Both the position numbers and the translations under genes were made by a program. This document shows, piece by piece, positions 37,484 to 47,031 of a stretch of 64,000 bases of DNA. Within the stretch, counting starts at the first letter, position 1; the number at the start of each line of letters is the position of its first letter. Source of the DNA: Pseudomonas fluorescens (lineage in GTDB: Bacteria; Pseudomonadota; Gammaproteobacteria; Pseudomonadales; Pseudomonadaceae); contig NZ_CABVIX010000001.1 in the NCBI RefSeq assembly GCF_902498185.1, positions 62,001 through 126,000 of the forward strand, in the 5' to 3' direction. Under the pieces are notes generated by a model. The model saw only the letters and a list, made by a program, of their open reading frames with translations. It searched no databases and was not told where the DNA came from.

Positions 37484-38119
37484 ATGCAGAAAGAACCTCG
37501 TAAGGTCCGTGAGTTTCGCCGTCGCGAGCAAGAAATCCTCGACACGGCCCTCAAGCTGTTTCTCGAACAGGGTGAAGACAGTGTCACCGTCGAGATGATC
37601 GCTGATGCCGTGGGCATCGGCAAAGGCACGATCTACAAGCACTTCAAGTCCAAGGCGGAGATCTACCTGCGCCTGATGCTCGACTATGAGCGTGACTTGA
37701 ACGAGCTCCTGCACTCGGCCGATGTCGATCGCGACAAGGAAGCCCTGTCGCGCGCCTATTTCGAGTTCCGCATGCGTGATCCGCAGCGCTACCGGCTCTT
37801 CGACCGCCTTGAGGAAAAGGTCGTCAAGGGTAATCAGGTGCCCGAACTGGTCGAAGAGCTGCACCGCATCCGCGCCTCCAACTTCGAGCGCCTGACATTG
37901 CTGATCAAGGGACGGATCAGTGAAGGCAAGCTCGAGGACGTGCCCCCCTATTTCCATTACTGCGCCGCATGGGCGCTGGTACATGGCGCCGTGGCGCTGT
38001 ATCACTCGCCATTCTGGAGCAATGTGCTGGAAGACCAGGAAGGCTTCTTCCAGTTCCTGATGGACATCGGCGTGCGCATGGGCAACAAGCGCAAGCGTGA
38101 TCCAGAACCCACGAACTGA
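37484..38119 (+). CDS. TetR/AcrR family transcriptional regulator
   Basis: A 211-aa regulator with an N-terminal helix-turn-helix (EILDTALKLFLEQGEDSVTVEMIADAVGIGKGTIYKHFKSKAE region) and a helical ligand/dimer domain ending FFQFLMDIGVRMGNKRKRD. I chose MQKEPRKVREFRRREQE at 37484; the longer frame upstream lacks family similarity. It is followed by the DUF4823 lipoprotein and DUF1285 genes in the same direction. It is the counterpart of the TetR gene beside rgsA in P. aeruginosa. Target unknown. Confidence 0.9.
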   Translation: MQKEPRKVREFRRREQEILDTALKLFLEQGEDSVTVEMIADAVGIGKGTIYKHFKSKAEIYLRLMLDYERDLNELLHSADVDRDKEALSRAYFEFRMRDPQRYRLFDRLEEKVVKGNQVPELVEELHRIRASNFERLTLLIKGRISEGKLEDVPPYFHYCAAWALVHGAVALYHSPFWSNVLEDQEGFFQFLMDIGVRMGNKRKRDPEPTN

Positions 38120-38210
38120 CGACGGGCGAACGTTCCATGAACTGAGTTGGCGTAAAAGCTGCATCAGTGAGCTGTTCGCCGGTTTTCCGTCGCCGGCTTG
38201 TGGAGGAAGA

Positions 38211-38816
38211 ATGCGTAGTCTGGTCTTGCTGCTGGCGCTGATGTCGCTGGTTGGCTGCATGAATGTCAGCGATATGGGGGAAGGGGTCCGTTATCACATG
38301 AGCGACGCCGGTCTGCTCGATCATAGCGATACCCGCCGGACCCTGTCGGTGCGCCTGCAACCCGACTCATTCATCTTCATTGGCCAGGGCAGCTTCGTGC
38401 CGCCGGGCAAGGGAGCCTATCCGCGGCCCAATGTAGTTGCCGAAGAAGCCTACAATGGTTTCGTCGAATACTTCCCCCTGGTACGCCGGGCGCAAGGGCC
38501 GCTGGGTCTTGAAGATGCGCTTGCGCAAGCCCGCTCGGTGGGCGCCCACTATGTGTTGTATACCCGGTACGCGCGCACTGACGACCGCATCGGCACGGGT
38601 GACGAGTGGTATGACGAGCAGGCTGTCGATCGGCTGGGGCTGGATTCGGGTGTTGTCCAGATGATGCTCATCGAGACCAGTACGCGCTACCTGATCGATA
38701 CCGCGCGGATCAAGAGCCGCGGCGGCTTGCTGACATTCCACGGTAACCGGCCGGAAGATTTGCTAGGCCCACCCATGCGCGATTACGCTCGTAGCCTTTT
38801 GGGCATGAGCCGCTGA
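38211..38816 (+). CDS. DUF4823 lipoprotein
   Basis: A 201-aa lipoprotein. The signal peptide MRSLVLLLALMSLVGC has the lipobox LVGC with the lipidated Cys at residue 16; Met+2/Asn+3 do not give an inner-membrane retention Asp. The mature part contains SVRLQPDSFIFIGQGSFVPP and a C-terminal segment ending RDYARSLLG typical of DUF4823. GGAGGA precedes the ATG. Function unknown. Confidence 0.87.
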   Translation: MRSLVLLLALMSLVGCMNVSDMGEGVRYHMSDAGLLDHSDTRRTLSVRLQPDSFIFIGQGSFVPPGKGAYPRPNVVAEEAYNGFVEYFPLVRRAQGPLGLEDALAQARSVGAHYVLYTRYARTDDRIGTGDEWYDEQAVDRLGLDSGVVQMMLIETSTRYLIDTARIKSRGGLLTFHGNRPEDLLGPPMRDYARSLLGMSR

Positions 38817-38828
38817 CAGGAGAGGGTG

Positions 38829-39389
38829 ATGACGGATACCGGAAAGGCGAATGATCTCCTGGGGCAGATTCCCAAGGCCGGCAAGGGCTTGCCACCGGTG
38901 CATCTGTGGAACCCCGAGTTCTGTGGCGATATCGACATGCGGATCGCCCGCGACGGGACCTGGTATTACCAGGGCACGCCGATTGGCCGCAAGCCTATGG
39001 TCCGGCTGTTCTCCACGATCATCCGCCGCGACGGCGATGACTATTTCCTGGTTACACCCGTGGAAAAGGTCGGGATCAAGGTCGATGACGCGCCTTTCGT
39101 TGCGGTGGCCCTCGAGGTGCTTGGCAGCGGGGAGCAGCAGGTGCTGCGCTTTACCAGCAATGTCGACGATCAGGTCGAAGCCGGGGCGGCATTTCCGTTG
39201 CGTGTCGAAACCGATCCGCACACCCAGGAGCCTGCACCCTATGTGCGCATGCGTGGCAACCTGGAGGCCTTGATCCACCGCAATGTCTTCTACCAGCTCG
39301 TCGAGCTGGCGGTGCCGCGGCAGATCGACGGCGAACAGTGGCTTGGCGTATGGAGTGGCGGGGAGTTCTATCCCCTTGGGCGGCCCTGA
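38829..39389 (+). CDS. DUF1285 domain-containing protein
   Basis: A 186-aa soluble protein. It shows the family motif PPVHLWNPEFCGDIDMRI followed by RDGTWYYQGTPIGRKPMVRLF and FLVTPVEKVGI. The ATG at 38829 fits AGGAG at 7 nt; the overlapping GTG one codon earlier is less likely. It follows the lipoprotein by 12 bp. Function unknown. Confidence 0.9.
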   Translation: MTDTGKANDLLGQIPKAGKGLPPVHLWNPEFCGDIDMRIARDGTWYYQGTPIGRKPMVRLFSTIIRRDGDDYFLVTPVEKVGIKVDDAPFVAVALEVLGSGEQQVLRFTSNVDDQVEAGAAFPLRVETDPHTQEPAPYVRMRGNLEALIHRNVFYQLVELAVPRQIDGEQWLGVWSGGEFYPLGRP

Positions 39390-39416
39390 GTATCGGACGC
39401 TGCCTTCTGAAGCGAA

Positions 39417-39447
39417 AAACCCCCAGTGCTTGCGCAACTGGGGGTTT
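39417..39447. terminator. bidirectional terminator (DUF1285 / tRNA-Asn)
   Basis: An 11-bp stem AAACCCCCAGT / ACTGGGGGTTT with a 9-nt loop lies between the DUF1285 stop and the 3' end of the minus-strand tRNA-Asn, with A- and T-rich flanks. Confidence 0.8.
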
Positions 39448-39456
39448 CTCAATGTT

Positions 39457-39532
39457 TGGCTCCGCGACCTGGACTCGAACCAGGGACCCAATGATTAACA
39501 GTCATTTGCTCTACCGACTGAGCTATCGCGGA
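39457..39532 (-). tRNA. tRNA-Asn (GTT)
   Basis: A 76-nt cloverleaf on the minus strand with encoded CCA. Acceptor TCCGCGA / TCGCGGA, D-arm GCTCAGTCGGTAGAGC, anticodon loop CTGTTAA (anticodon GTT) and T-arm GGTTCGAGTCC. It sits where the tatD-side block meets the uvrB-side block and is a plausible integration site, although no integrase is nearby. Confidence 0.97.
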
Positions 39533-39593
39533 ATCTGTGGCGTATCTTACTGATTGCTAAGGGGAAGTCAAGCCTCCCCTTGGCTGGATCAGA

Positions 39594-40790
39594 TTACAGC
39601 ACCTCGACGATGGCCTTGGTCACACCGTGGATATTGCTCTGGTTGAGGGTCGCGACGCAGATGCGGCCGGTGTCCAGGGCATAGATACCAAACTCGTTTT
39701 TCAGACGGGCGACCTGTTCGACGCTCAGCCCCGAGTAGGAGAACATGCCGCGCTGACGTCCAACGAAGCCAAAGTCACGCTTGGCGCCATACTCGGCCAG
39801 CAGCTCGACCATCTGCTTGCGCATGCCATGGATACGGCCGCGCATCTCGCCCAGCTCGGTCTCCCACATCTGGCGAAGCTCTTCGCTGTTGAGCACGGCG
39901 GCGACAATGCTGGCGCCATGGGTCGGCGGGTTGGAGTAGGTGGTGCGGATGACGCGCTTGACCTGGGACAGTACGCGGGCGCTCTCGTCCTTGGACTGGG
40001 TAACGATCGACAATGCGCCGACGCGCTCGCCATACAGCGAGAACGACTTGGAGAACGAGCTGGAGACGAAGAAGCTCAGGCCGGATTCCGCGAACAGGCG
40101 CACGGCGAAGGCGTCTTCGGCGATGCCATCACCAAAGCCCTGGTAGGCCATGTCGAGGAACGGCACATGGCCCTTGGCCTTGACCACTTCAAGCACGTTT
40201 TTCCAGTCGGCCAGGCTCAGGTCGACACCGGTCGGGTTGTGGCAGCAGGCGTGCAGAACGATGATCGAGCCGGCGGGCAGTGCTTCGAGGTCTTCAAGCA
40301 TGCCCGCGCGATTCACGTCGTGGGTCGGCGCGTCATAGTAGCGGTAGTTCTGAACCGGGAAGCCGGCCGTTTCGAACAGCGCGCGGTGGTTTTCCCAGCT
40401 CGGATCGCTGATGGCGACCACGGCGTCCGGCGAGAGCTGCTTGAGGAAGTCGGCACCGATCTTCAAGGCGCCAGTGCCGCCCACTGCCTGGGTGGTGACC
40501 ACGCGGCCTGCGGCCAGCAGCGGCGACTCGGCGCCGAACAGCAGTTTCTGCACGGCCTGGTCGTAGGCAGCGATGCCATCGATCGGCAGGTAGCCACGGG
40601 AAGCGTGCTGGGCAGCCCGCTGGGTCTCGGCTTCGATCACTGCGCGCAGCAGTGGGATACGCCCTTCCTCATTGCAGTAGACACCCACGCCCAGGTTTAC
40701 CTTGTCGGTACGGGGATCGGCGTTGAATGCTTCGTTGAGGCCCAGGATAGGGTCGCGGGGTGCCAGCTCGACAGCGGAAAACAGGCTCAT
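39594..40790 (-). CDS. tyrB: aromatic/aspartate amino acid aminotransferase
   Basis: A 398-aa class I PLP aminotransferase of the AspC/TyrB type. It starts MSLFSAVELAPRDPILGL behind AAGGT. It has GVGVYCNEEGRIPLLRAV, HACCHNPTGVDLS, MAYQGFGDG, the PLP Lys in SSFSKSFSLYGERVG and the substrate Arg region near the C-terminus. It moves amino groups between glutamate and aspartate or aromatic 2-oxoacids. The symbol is by similarity; aspC is a possible alternative. Confidence 0.88.
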   Translation of the reverse strand: MSLFSAVELAPRDPILGLNEAFNADPRTDKVNLGVGVYCNEEGRIPLLRAVIEAETQRAAQHASRGYLPIDGIAAYDQAVQKLLFGAESPLLAAGRVVTTQAVGGTGALKIGADFLKQLSPDAVVAISDPSWENHRALFETAGFPVQNYRYYDAPTHDVNRAGMLEDLEALPAGSIIVLHACCHNPTGVDLSLADWKNVLEVVKAKGHVPFLDMAYQGFGDGIAEDAFAVRLFAESGLSFFVSSSFSKSFSLYGERVGALSIVTQSKDESARVLSQVKRVIRTTYSNPPTHGASIVAAVLNSEELRQMWETELGEMRGRIHGMRKQMVELLAEYGAKRDFGFVGRQRGMFSYSGLSVEQVARLKNEFGIYALDTGRICVATLNQSNIHGVTKAIVEVL

Positions 40791-41036
40791 TGTTACCTTG
40801 GCTCTGATTGGAGTGTGATAGGAATTGCACGCTCCAGCCGAATGCACTGAAGCGGTGCACAAACGGGGAGTCAGTATAGTGATCCCCGTCGGGGACTGCG
40901 ACAGTCTGGCGCAGGTTTTACTGCCGTTCGAGAGAATATTTTTCGACCATTAGTCCAATTGACCGGTCCATACCTAGGAATGCCCGGGCCCGGACCTTGA
41001 AACTGGTGCCGGCTAGCCATGATCGGGTATAAACTA

Positions 41037-41052
41037 CTGGCTAAATCTACAG
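41037..41052 (+). promoter_or_regulatory. LexA (SOS) box candidate upstream of uvrB
   Basis: CTGGCTAAATCTACAG has the obligatory CTG-N10-CAG spacing and matches the 16-bp consensus at 12 positions. It lies 37 bp before the uvrB ATG, just after TATAAA (41028-41033), a plausible -10. uvrB is LexA-controlled in E. coli. Confidence 0.5.
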
Positions 41053-41089
41053 TGCCTCGATTTGTCGTGGTACCGCACCGAGGTCCGTC

Positions 41090-43105
41090 ATGTCCGAGTT
41101 TCAGCTCGTCACCCGTTTCCAGCCGGCCGGCGACCAGCCGGAGGCGATCCGCCAGATGGTCGAAGGCATCGAAGCGGGCCTTTCGCACCAGACACTGTTG
41201 GGGGTGACCGGTTCGGGCAAGACGTTCAGCATCGCCAACGTGATCGCCCAGGTGCAGCGGCCGACTCTGGTGCTGGCGCCAAACAAGACCCTGGCTGCGC
41301 AGCTCTACGGCGAGTTCAAGGCGTTTTTCCCGAACAACGCCGTCGAGTATTTCGTTTCCTATTACGACTACTACCAGCCCGAAGCCTACGTGCCGTCGTC
41401 CGATACCTTCATCGAGAAGGATGCCTCGATCAACGACCATATCGAGCAGATGCGCCTGTCGGCGACCAAGGCGCTGCTCGAGCGGCGCGATGCGATCATC
41501 GTCACTACAGTGTCGTGCATCTACGGCCTGGGCAGCCCCGAGACTTACCTCAAGATGGTCCTGCACGTGGACCGTGGCGACAAGCTCGACCAGCGGGCCT
41601 TGCTGCGCCGCCTGGCCGACCTGCAGTACACCCGCAACGAAATGGACTTTGCCCGGGCCACCTTCCGTGTGCGTGGCGATGTGATCGACGTGTTTCCGGC
41701 CGAGTCGGACCTCGAAGCCATCCGTATCGAGCTGTTCGATGACGAAGTGGAAAACATCGCAGCCTTCGACCCGCTGACCGGCGAAGTGATCCGCAAGCTG
41801 CCGCGGTTCACGTTCTATCCCAAGAGCCACTACGTCACCCCGCGAGAAACCCTGCTGGACGCGGTCGAGGGCATCAAGGTCGAGCTCAAGGACCGGCTCG
41901 AGTATCTGCACCAGAGCAACAAGCTGGTGGAAGCCCAGCGGCTGGAGCAGCGGACCCGCTTCGATCTCGAGATGATCCTCGAACTGGGCTATTGCAACGG
42001 CATCGAGAACTACTCGCGCTATCTGTCCGGTCGCCCGTCGGGTGCCGCACCGCCGACCCTCTACGATTACCTGCCAGCCGATGCGCTGCTGGTGATCGAC
42101 GAGTCCCACGTCAGCGTTCCCCAGGTCGGGGCGATGTACAAGGGCGACCGCTCGCGCAAGGAAACCCTGGTCGAGTACGGTTTTCGACTGCCCTCGGCGC
42201 TGGACAACCGGCCGATGCGCTTCGACGAATGGGAAGGGGTGAGCCCGCAGACGATCTTTGTTTCAGCGACGCCTGGGCCATACGAGGCCGAGCATGCCGG
42301 CCGGGTGGTCGAGCAGGTGGTGCGGCCGACTGGCCTGGTCGACCCGCAGATCGAGATCCGTCCGGCGCTGACCCAGGTCGATGACCTGCTGTCCGAGATC
42401 CGCAAGCGCGTGGCGGTGGAGGAGCGTGTCCTGGTCACCACGCTGACCAAGCGCATGTCGGAAGACCTCACCGACTACCTGGCGGACCACGATGTACGGG
42501 TGCGCTATCTGCACTCGGACATCGACACGGTGGAGCGGGTCGAGATCATCCGCGACCTGCGCCTGGGTACCTTCGATGTGCTGGTGGGCATCAACCTGCT
42601 GCGCGAGGGCCTGGACATGCCCGAGGTGTCGCTGGTGGCGATCCTCGATGCCGACAAGGAAGGTTTCCTGCGCTCCGAACGCTCGCTGATCCAGACCATT
42701 GGCCGCGCCGCGCGCAACCTCAACGGGCGGGCGATCCTCTATGCCGACCAGATGACCGGCTCGATGCAGCGCGCCATCGACGAGACCGAGCGCCGCCGCG
42801 AGAAGCAGATCGCGTTCAACGAGGCCAATGGCATCGTGCCCAGGGGTGTGGTCAAGGACATCACCGACATCCTCGAGGGAGCCACCGTGCCGGGCGCGCG
42901 CAGCAAGAAGCGCAAGGGCATGGCCAAGGCGGCCGAGGAAGCCGCTGCCTACGAAGCCGAGCTGCGCTCGCCGGGTGAGATCACCAAGCGTATCAAGCAG
43001 CTCGAGGACAAGATGTTCCAGTTCGCCCGCGATCTCGAGTTCGAGGCGGCGGCGCAGCTGCGCGACGAGATCGGCAAGCTGCGCGAGCGGCTGATTGCAG
43101 GCTAG
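41090..43105 (+). CDS. uvrB: excinuclease ABC subunit UvrB
   Basis: A 671-aa nucleotide excision repair helicase-like subunit. Walker [10 protein letters not shown], the beta-hairpin region [12 protein letters not shown], helicase motifs ([15 protein letters not shown]), and a C-terminal UVR/UvrC-binding motif ([22 protein letters not shown]) are present. Full length. Divergent from the aminotransferase. Confidence 0.98.
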   Translation: MSEFQLVTRFQPAGDQPEAIRQMVEGIEAGLSHQTLLGVTGSGKTFSIANVIAQVQRPTLVLAPNKTLAAQLYGEFKAFFPNNAVEYFVSYYDYYQPEAYVPSSDTFIEKDASINDHIEQMRLSATKALLERRDAIIVTTVSCIYGLGSPETYLKMVLHVDRGDKLDQRALLRRLADLQYTRNEMDFARATFRVRGDVIDVFPAESDLEAIRIELFDDEVENIAAFDPLTGEVIRKLPRFTFYPKSHYVTPRETLLDAVEGIKVELKDRLEYLHQSNKLVEAQRLEQRTRFDLEMILELGYCNGIENYSRYLSGRPSGAAPPTLYDYLPADALLVIDESHVSVPQVGAMYKGDRSRKETLVEYGFRLPSALDNRPMRFDEWEGVSPQTIFVSATPGPYEAEHAGRVVEQVVRPTGLVDPQIEIRPALTQVDDLLSEIRKRVAVEERVLVTTLTKRMSEDLTDYLADHDVRVRYLHSDIDTVERVEIIRDLRLGTFDVLVGINLLREGLDMPEVSLVAILDADKEGFLRSERSLIQTIGRAARNLNGRAILYADQMTGSMQRAIDETERRREKQIAFNEANGIVPRGVVKDITDILEGATVPGARSKKRKGMAKAAEEAAAYEAELRSPGEITKRIKQLEDKMFQFARDLEFEAAAQLRDEIGKLRERLIAG

Positions 43106-43228
43106 GGGAGCAAGTGGGAGAGGGCGGCTGGCCATCCCTTCCCAGGGGCTCGCTCGCCATTGCTGGAGCCCGGCGCCCGCTCCCTGTTAACATCGCGCCT
43201 TTGTTTCAGCCCTAGTTCGAGACCGTCC

Positions 43229-44710
43229 ATGACCACCGTTCGCACGCGCATCGCGCCATCGCCAACCGGCGACCCCCATGTTGGCACCGCCTACATCGCC
43301 CTGTTCAACTACTGCTTCGCCAAGCAGCACGGCGGTGAGTTCATCCTGCGTATCGAGGATACCGATCAGCTGCGCTCGACCCGCGAGTCGGAACAGCAGA
43401 TCTTCGATGCCTTGCGCTGGCTCGGCATCGAGTGGAGCGAAGGTCCTGATGTGGGCGGCCCGCACGGCCCATACCGTCAGAGCGAGCGGGGCGACATCTA
43501 CGCCCGGTACGCCAAGGAGCTGGTCGAGGCAGGCCATGCCTTCTACTGCTTCTGCACCGCCGAAGAGCTGGACCAGATGCGCGCCGAGCAGACAGCCCGG
43601 GGCGAGACCCCCCGCTATGATGGCCGTGCTCTGCTGCTGAGTGACGAGGAGGTCCAGCGCCGCCTGGCTGCTGGCGAGCCTCACGTGATCCGCATGAAAG
43701 TGCCGAGCGAAGGTGTCTGCGTGGTGCCGGACATGCTGCGCGGTGACGTCGAGATCCCGTGGGACCGCATGGACATGCAGGTGCTGATGAAGACCGATGG
43801 CCTGCCAACCTACTTCCTTGCCAACGTGGTCGACGATCACCTGATGGGCATCACCCATGTGCTGCGTGGCGAAGAGTGGCTGCCGTCGGCGCCCAAGCTG
43901 ATCAAGCTTTACGAGTACTTTGGCTGGGAACAGCCCAAGCTGTGCTACATGCCGCTGCTGCGCAATCCGGACAAGAGCAAGCTGTCCAAGCGCAAGAACC
44001 CCACCTCGGTGACCTTCTACGAGCGCATGGGCTTCATGCCGGAAGCCATGCTCAACTATTTGGGCCGCATGGGCTGGTCGATGCCGGACGAGCGCGAGAA
44101 GTTCTCCCTGGACGAGATGGTCGAGCACTTCGATCTGTCGCGCGTCTCCCTGGGCGGGCCGATCTTCGACATCGAGAAGCTGTCCTGGCTCAATGGCCAG
44201 TGGCTGCGTGACCTGCCGGTGGAAGAGTTCGCCACGCGCCTGCAGACCTGGGCGTTCAACCGCGACTACATGATGAAGATCGCCCCGCATGTGCAGGGCA
44301 GGGTGGAAACCTTCAGCCAGGTCGCACCGCTGGGCGGCTTCTTCTTCGAAGGCGGGTTGAAGCTCGATGCCAAGCTGTTCGAGCACAAGAAGCTTTCCCC
44401 TGATCAGGTTCGCCAAGTGCTGCAGTTGATCCTGTGGAAGCTCGAGAGCCTGCGCCAGTGGGAAAAGGACCGTATCACAGGCACCATCCAGGCCGTGGTG
44501 GAGGCCCTGGAGCTGAAGCTGCGCGATGCCATGCCGCTGATGTTTGCCGCCATTACCGGCCAGGCGAGCTCGGTGTCGGTGCTCGATGCCATGGAAATCC
44601 TCGGCCCTGACCTGACCCGCTTCCGTCTGCGCCAGGCGCTTGACCTGCTTGGCGGCGTGTCGAAGAAGGAAAACAAGGAGTGGGAAAAGCTGCTGGCCAG
44701 CATCGCCTGA
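43229..44710 (+). CDS. gltX: glutamyl-tRNA synthetase
   Basis: A 493-aa class I aminoacyl-tRNA synthetase. It shows the HIGH-type motif [19 protein letters not shown]-type KLSKRKNP and a helical anticodon-binding domain. The ATG at 43229 gives the family N-terminus ([13 protein letters not shown]). Two copies of its substrate, tRNA-Glu, are encoded just downstream. Confidence 0.97.
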   Translation: MTTVRTRIAPSPTGDPHVGTAYIALFNYCFAKQHGGEFILRIEDTDQLRSTRESEQQIFDALRWLGIEWSEGPDVGGPHGPYRQSERGDIYARYAKELVEAGHAFYCFCTAEELDQMRAEQTARGETPRYDGRALLLSDEEVQRRLAAGEPHVIRMKVPSEGVCVVPDMLRGDVEIPWDRMDMQVLMKTDGLPTYFLANVVDDHLMGITHVLRGEEWLPSAPKLIKLYEYFGWEQPKLCYMPLLRNPDKSKLSKRKNPTSVTFYERMGFMPEAMLNYLGRMGWSMPDEREKFSLDEMVEHFDLSRVSLGGPIFDIEKLSWLNGQWLRDLPVEEFATRLQTWAFNRDYMMKIAPHVQGRVETFSQVAPLGGFFFEGGLKLDAKLFEHKKLSPDQVRQVLQLILWKLESLRQWEKDRITGTIQAVVEALELKLRDAMPLMFAAITGQASSVSVLDAMEILGPDLTRFRLRQALDLLGGVSKKENKEWEKLLASIA

Positions 44711-44741
44711 CAGTAGTCTCCTCCAGGAGCAACGCCCCTCT

Positions 44742-44783
44742 GGAATGAGGAAAAGCCCGATAAACACGGCTTTTCCTCGTTCC
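44742..44783 (+). terminator. hairpin terminator after gltX
   Basis: A 16-bp stem (GGAATGAGGAAAAGCC / GGCTTTTCCTCGTTCC, one G-T pair) with a 10-nt loop follows the gltX stop. The T-run lies inside the stem's 3' arm rather than after it. Confidence 0.55.
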
Positions 44784-44840
44784 ATTCCGGTAAGTGATTG
44801 TTATCTGGGAAAAAATTTTCGGATATTTTTGAAAATATGT

Positions 44841-44869
44841 TTGACAGGCCTGCAATCCGATCTTAATAT
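44841..44869 (+). promoter_or_regulatory. promoter of the Ala/Glu tRNA array
   Basis: Perfect TTGACA (44841-44846), 17-bp spacer, TAATAT (44864-44869), followed by a GC-rich GCGCCCC discriminator typical of stringently controlled stable-RNA promoters. The start would be near 44876, about 70 nt before the first tRNA. Confidence 0.8.
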
Positions 44870-44944
44870 GCGCCCCGTCCACAGCGATGAACGAAACGAA
44901 ACGCGAAGCACCCAGCCAAGCGGATCAGTTCAAAGCGACATTGT

Positions 44945-45020
44945 GGGGCTATAGCTCAGCTGGGAGAGCGCCTGCATGGCATGCAGGAGGTCAGCGGTTC
45001 GATCCCGCTTAGCTCCACCA
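44945..45020 (+). tRNA. tRNA-Ala (GGC), copy 1
   Basis: A 76-nt cloverleaf with encoded CCA. Acceptor GGGGCTA / TAGCTCC (one G-T), anticodon stem CCTGC/GCAGG with loop ATGGCAT (anticodon GGC), T-loop GGTTCGATCCC. First gene of a four-tRNA transcript. Confidence 0.97.
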
Positions 45021-45096
45021 CATTCCGCTTCGCAGTCAGTCGTTTTGACTTCGAAGAAGACCGGGTCCAGCATCCGGGTCTTGAGGTAGAAGGTTC

Positions 45097-45172
45097 GTCC
45101 CCTTCGTCTAGTGGCCTAGGACACCGCCCTTTCACGGCGGTAACAGGGGTTCGAGTCCCCTAGGGGACGCCA
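45097..45172 (+). tRNA. tRNA-Glu (TTC), copy 1
   Basis: A 76-nt cloverleaf with encoded CCA. Acceptor GTCCCCT / AGGGGAC, anticodon stem CCGCC/GGCGG with loop CTTTCAC (anticodon TTC), T-arm GGGGTTCGAGTCCCC. Lies downstream of gltX, whose product charges it. Confidence 0.97.
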
Positions 45173-45224
45173 GTTTTACACAAGCGATATCCACGATGTC
45201 GCTGGGCCGCGAGGCTAGAAATCC

Positions 45225-45300
45225 GGGGCTATAGCTCAGCTGGGAGAGCGCCTGCATGGCATGCAGGAGGTCAGCGGTTCGATCCCGCTTAGCTCCACCA
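45225..45300 (+). tRNA. tRNA-Ala (GGC), copy 2
   Basis: Identical in sequence to the first tRNA-Ala of the array. The spacers around it differ from those of copy 1, so the duplication is not recent or the spacers have diverged. Confidence 0.97.
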
Positions 45301-45343
45301 ATTCCGCCAAGATTCGTGAAAACGGATCTGCACGAAGGTTAAA

Positions 45344-45419
45344 GTCCCCTTCGTCTAGTGGCCTAGGACACCGCCCTTTCACGGCGGTAACAGGGGTTCG
45401 AGTCCCCTAGGGGACGCCA
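45344..45419 (+). tRNA. tRNA-Glu (TTC), copy 2
   Basis: Identical in sequence to the first tRNA-Glu of the array. It is the last tRNA before the terminator hairpin. Confidence 0.97.
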
Positions 45420-45447
45420 ATTTTTTACCCGCATTTGCGGGACTTTG

Positions 45448-45486
45448 AAGGCTCATTCGATTATTGAATGGGCCTTTTGTTTTTTC
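45448..45486 (+). terminator. rho-independent terminator of the tRNA array
   Basis: An 11-bp stem AAGGCTCATTC / GAATGGGCCTT (one G-T pair) with a 7-nt loop is followed by a T-rich run ending before CCCC. Confidence 0.88.
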
Positions 45487-45539
45487 CCCTAAAACGTTCT
45501 TGCCGACCGGACCAATGGTTGGGTTTCCTGCTTGCCGAA

Positions 45540-45561
45540 AAATATTACAAGCATAATATTT
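45540..45561 (+). promoter_or_regulatory. AT-rich palindrome, likely operator/promoter of the TetR-hydrolase operon
   Basis: An 8-bp inverted repeat AAATATTA-N6-TAATATTT lies 27 bp before the TetR ATG. TTGCCG (45532-45537) and TAATAT (45554-45559) are 16 bp apart, so the palindrome covers the promoter spacer and -10. This is the usual place for autorepression by a TetR-type protein. Confidence 0.55.
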
Positions 45562-45587
45562 CCTCCACTCCCTTTGTGAGGTCGGTC

Positions 45588-46130
45588 ATGAGCAACAGGA
45601 AGAGCAAGACCCGTGAACGGATTCTCGAAGCGGCCTGCAATGCCTTGGTGCAGCAGGGGCCTGTGGAGCCCAGCGTAAGCGATATGATGAGTGCCGCCGG
45701 TCTTACGGTAGGCGGCTTCTACGCACACTTCGAGAGCAAGGAAGCCCTGATGCTCGAAGCTTTTCGCCATCTGCTGGCCGAGCGCCGGGCGAAGATTGCC
45801 GAGGTGGATCCCAGTCTCGACGGCTCGGCGCGGCGAGCCCTGATAGCCGCCTTCTACCTCTCGCGCAAGCACCGCGATGCCACCCAGGACCTGGGTTGCC
45901 CAATGCCGAATTCCATCAGCGAGATACAGCGCCTGCCAGAGGCGTTCCGCGAGGTTCTGGCCGGGCACATCGACCTGATGACCGCGCAACTCGCCGAGCA
46001 CCCCGACGATATCGACAAGGTTCTTGCGGACCTGGCGCTTATGGTCGGTGGCCTTGCCCTCGCACGGGCCCTGGGCGGCACCGAATTGTCTGACCGTATC
46101 CTGCGTGCCGCCAAGTTGGCGGTGATCTGA
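45588..46130 (+). CDS. TetR/AcrR family transcriptional regulator
   Basis: A 180-aa regulator starting MSNRKSKTRERILEAAC. The helix-turn-helix spans about residues 28-50 (VSDMMSAAGLTVGGFYAHFESK). The C-terminal domain has the Cys-Pro region DLGCPMPNS seen in NemR/AcuR-like members. GAGG lies 7 nt before the ATG. It is followed by an alpha/beta hydrolase gene 24 bp downstream, which it probably controls together with itself. Confidence 0.9.
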   Translation: MSNRKSKTRERILEAACNALVQQGPVEPSVSDMMSAAGLTVGGFYAHFESKEALMLEAFRHLLAERRAKIAEVDPSLDGSARRALIAAFYLSRKHRDATQDLGCPMPNSISEIQRLPEAFREVLAGHIDLMTAQLAEHPDDIDKVLADLALMVGGLALARALGGTELSDRILRAAKLAVI

Positions 46131-46154
46131 GTACCCTCACTCTGGAGTAAGGCA

Positions 46155-46988
46155 ATGACTACCCTGAGCTGGATTCGTGGCGTCAATGGTACCCTCGGGC
46201 ATCTTGCCCCCGAGCACGTCGCAGGCAGGATGCGCAGAGCCTTCATGACTCCGCGAAACCTGCCGCCCAAGCCCTGGGAGTTGCCATTGCTGGCGCGTGC
46301 CGAGCGCATCACCCTGCGCTTCGGACTGTCGGCGTTGCGCTGGGGCCAGGGTCCGACCGTGCTGTTGATGCACGGCTGGGAAGGGCGCCCGACGCAGTTC
46401 GCCACGCTGATCGAGACGCTGGTGGCCGCCGGGCACACGGTAGTCTCGCTGGAGGGTCCCGCCCATGGGCGCTCGCCGGGCCAGCAGGCTCATGTGGTGC
46501 TGTTTGCCCGCGCGCTGCTCGAAGCTGCGGCGGAGTTGCCGTCCCTGCGCGCGGTGATTGGTCACTCGATGGGCGGCGCCAGCGTACTGCTGGCCCTGCA
46601 GTGGGGGCTGCGCACTGACGCCGCCGTCAGCATCGCGGCACCCGCGCAATTGCTGGGCGTGCTGCGTGGCTTCGCCCGTCGCCTGGGACTGCCTGCGCGG
46701 GCACGGGCAGCATTCATCCGGCAGATCGAGCGAGACGTCGGGGTGCAGGTCGCGAGGCTGGATGTCAACGGCTATCAGCTCGACCTCCCCGGCCTGGTAG
46801 TGCACGCCAGCGATGATCCACTGGTGCCGGCCAGCGAGGCTCCGATCATCCACAAGGCCTGGTTCGACAGCCGGCTGATGGTATTCGAAGAAGGCGGTCA
46901 CCAGCGCCTGCTGTCCGACCCGCGCCTGCGCGACGCCGTGCTCGACCTGCTAGACCGCACTGCGGTACAGGTCCGGCAATCGGCCTGA
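46155..46988 (+). CDS. alpha/beta hydrolase
   Basis: A 277-aa protein with the hydrolase fold: oxyanion-hole motif LLMHGWEGRPTQF, nucleophile elbow VIGHSMGGASV, acid in VHASDDPLVPASEA and catalytic His in EEGGHQRLLSD. The substrate is unknown. It lies immediately after the TetR gene in the same direction, as at PA3132-PA3133 in P. aeruginosa, suggesting an inducible detoxification or ester-hydrolysis role. Confidence 0.9.
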   Translation: MTTLSWIRGVNGTLGHLAPEHVAGRMRRAFMTPRNLPPKPWELPLLARAERITLRFGLSALRWGQGPTVLLMHGWEGRPTQFATLIETLVAAGHTVVSLEGPAHGRSPGQQAHVVLFARALLEAAAELPSLRAVIGHSMGGASVLLALQWGLRTDAAVSIAAPAQLLGVLRGFARRLGLPARARAAFIRQIERDVGVQVARLDVNGYQLDLPGLVVHASDDPLVPASEAPIIHKAWFDSRLMVFEEGGHQRLLSDPRLRDAVLDLLDRTAVQVRQSA

Positions 46989-47031
46989 GTCTGGGTTACA
47001 CTCGACCCGTTCATCACTCAAGGGAGCGGGC

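Noticed and set aside
39457..39532. tRNA-Asn as an attachment site of an integrated element
   Set aside because: No integrase, no direct repeat of the tRNA 3' end and no foreign genes on either side in the window.
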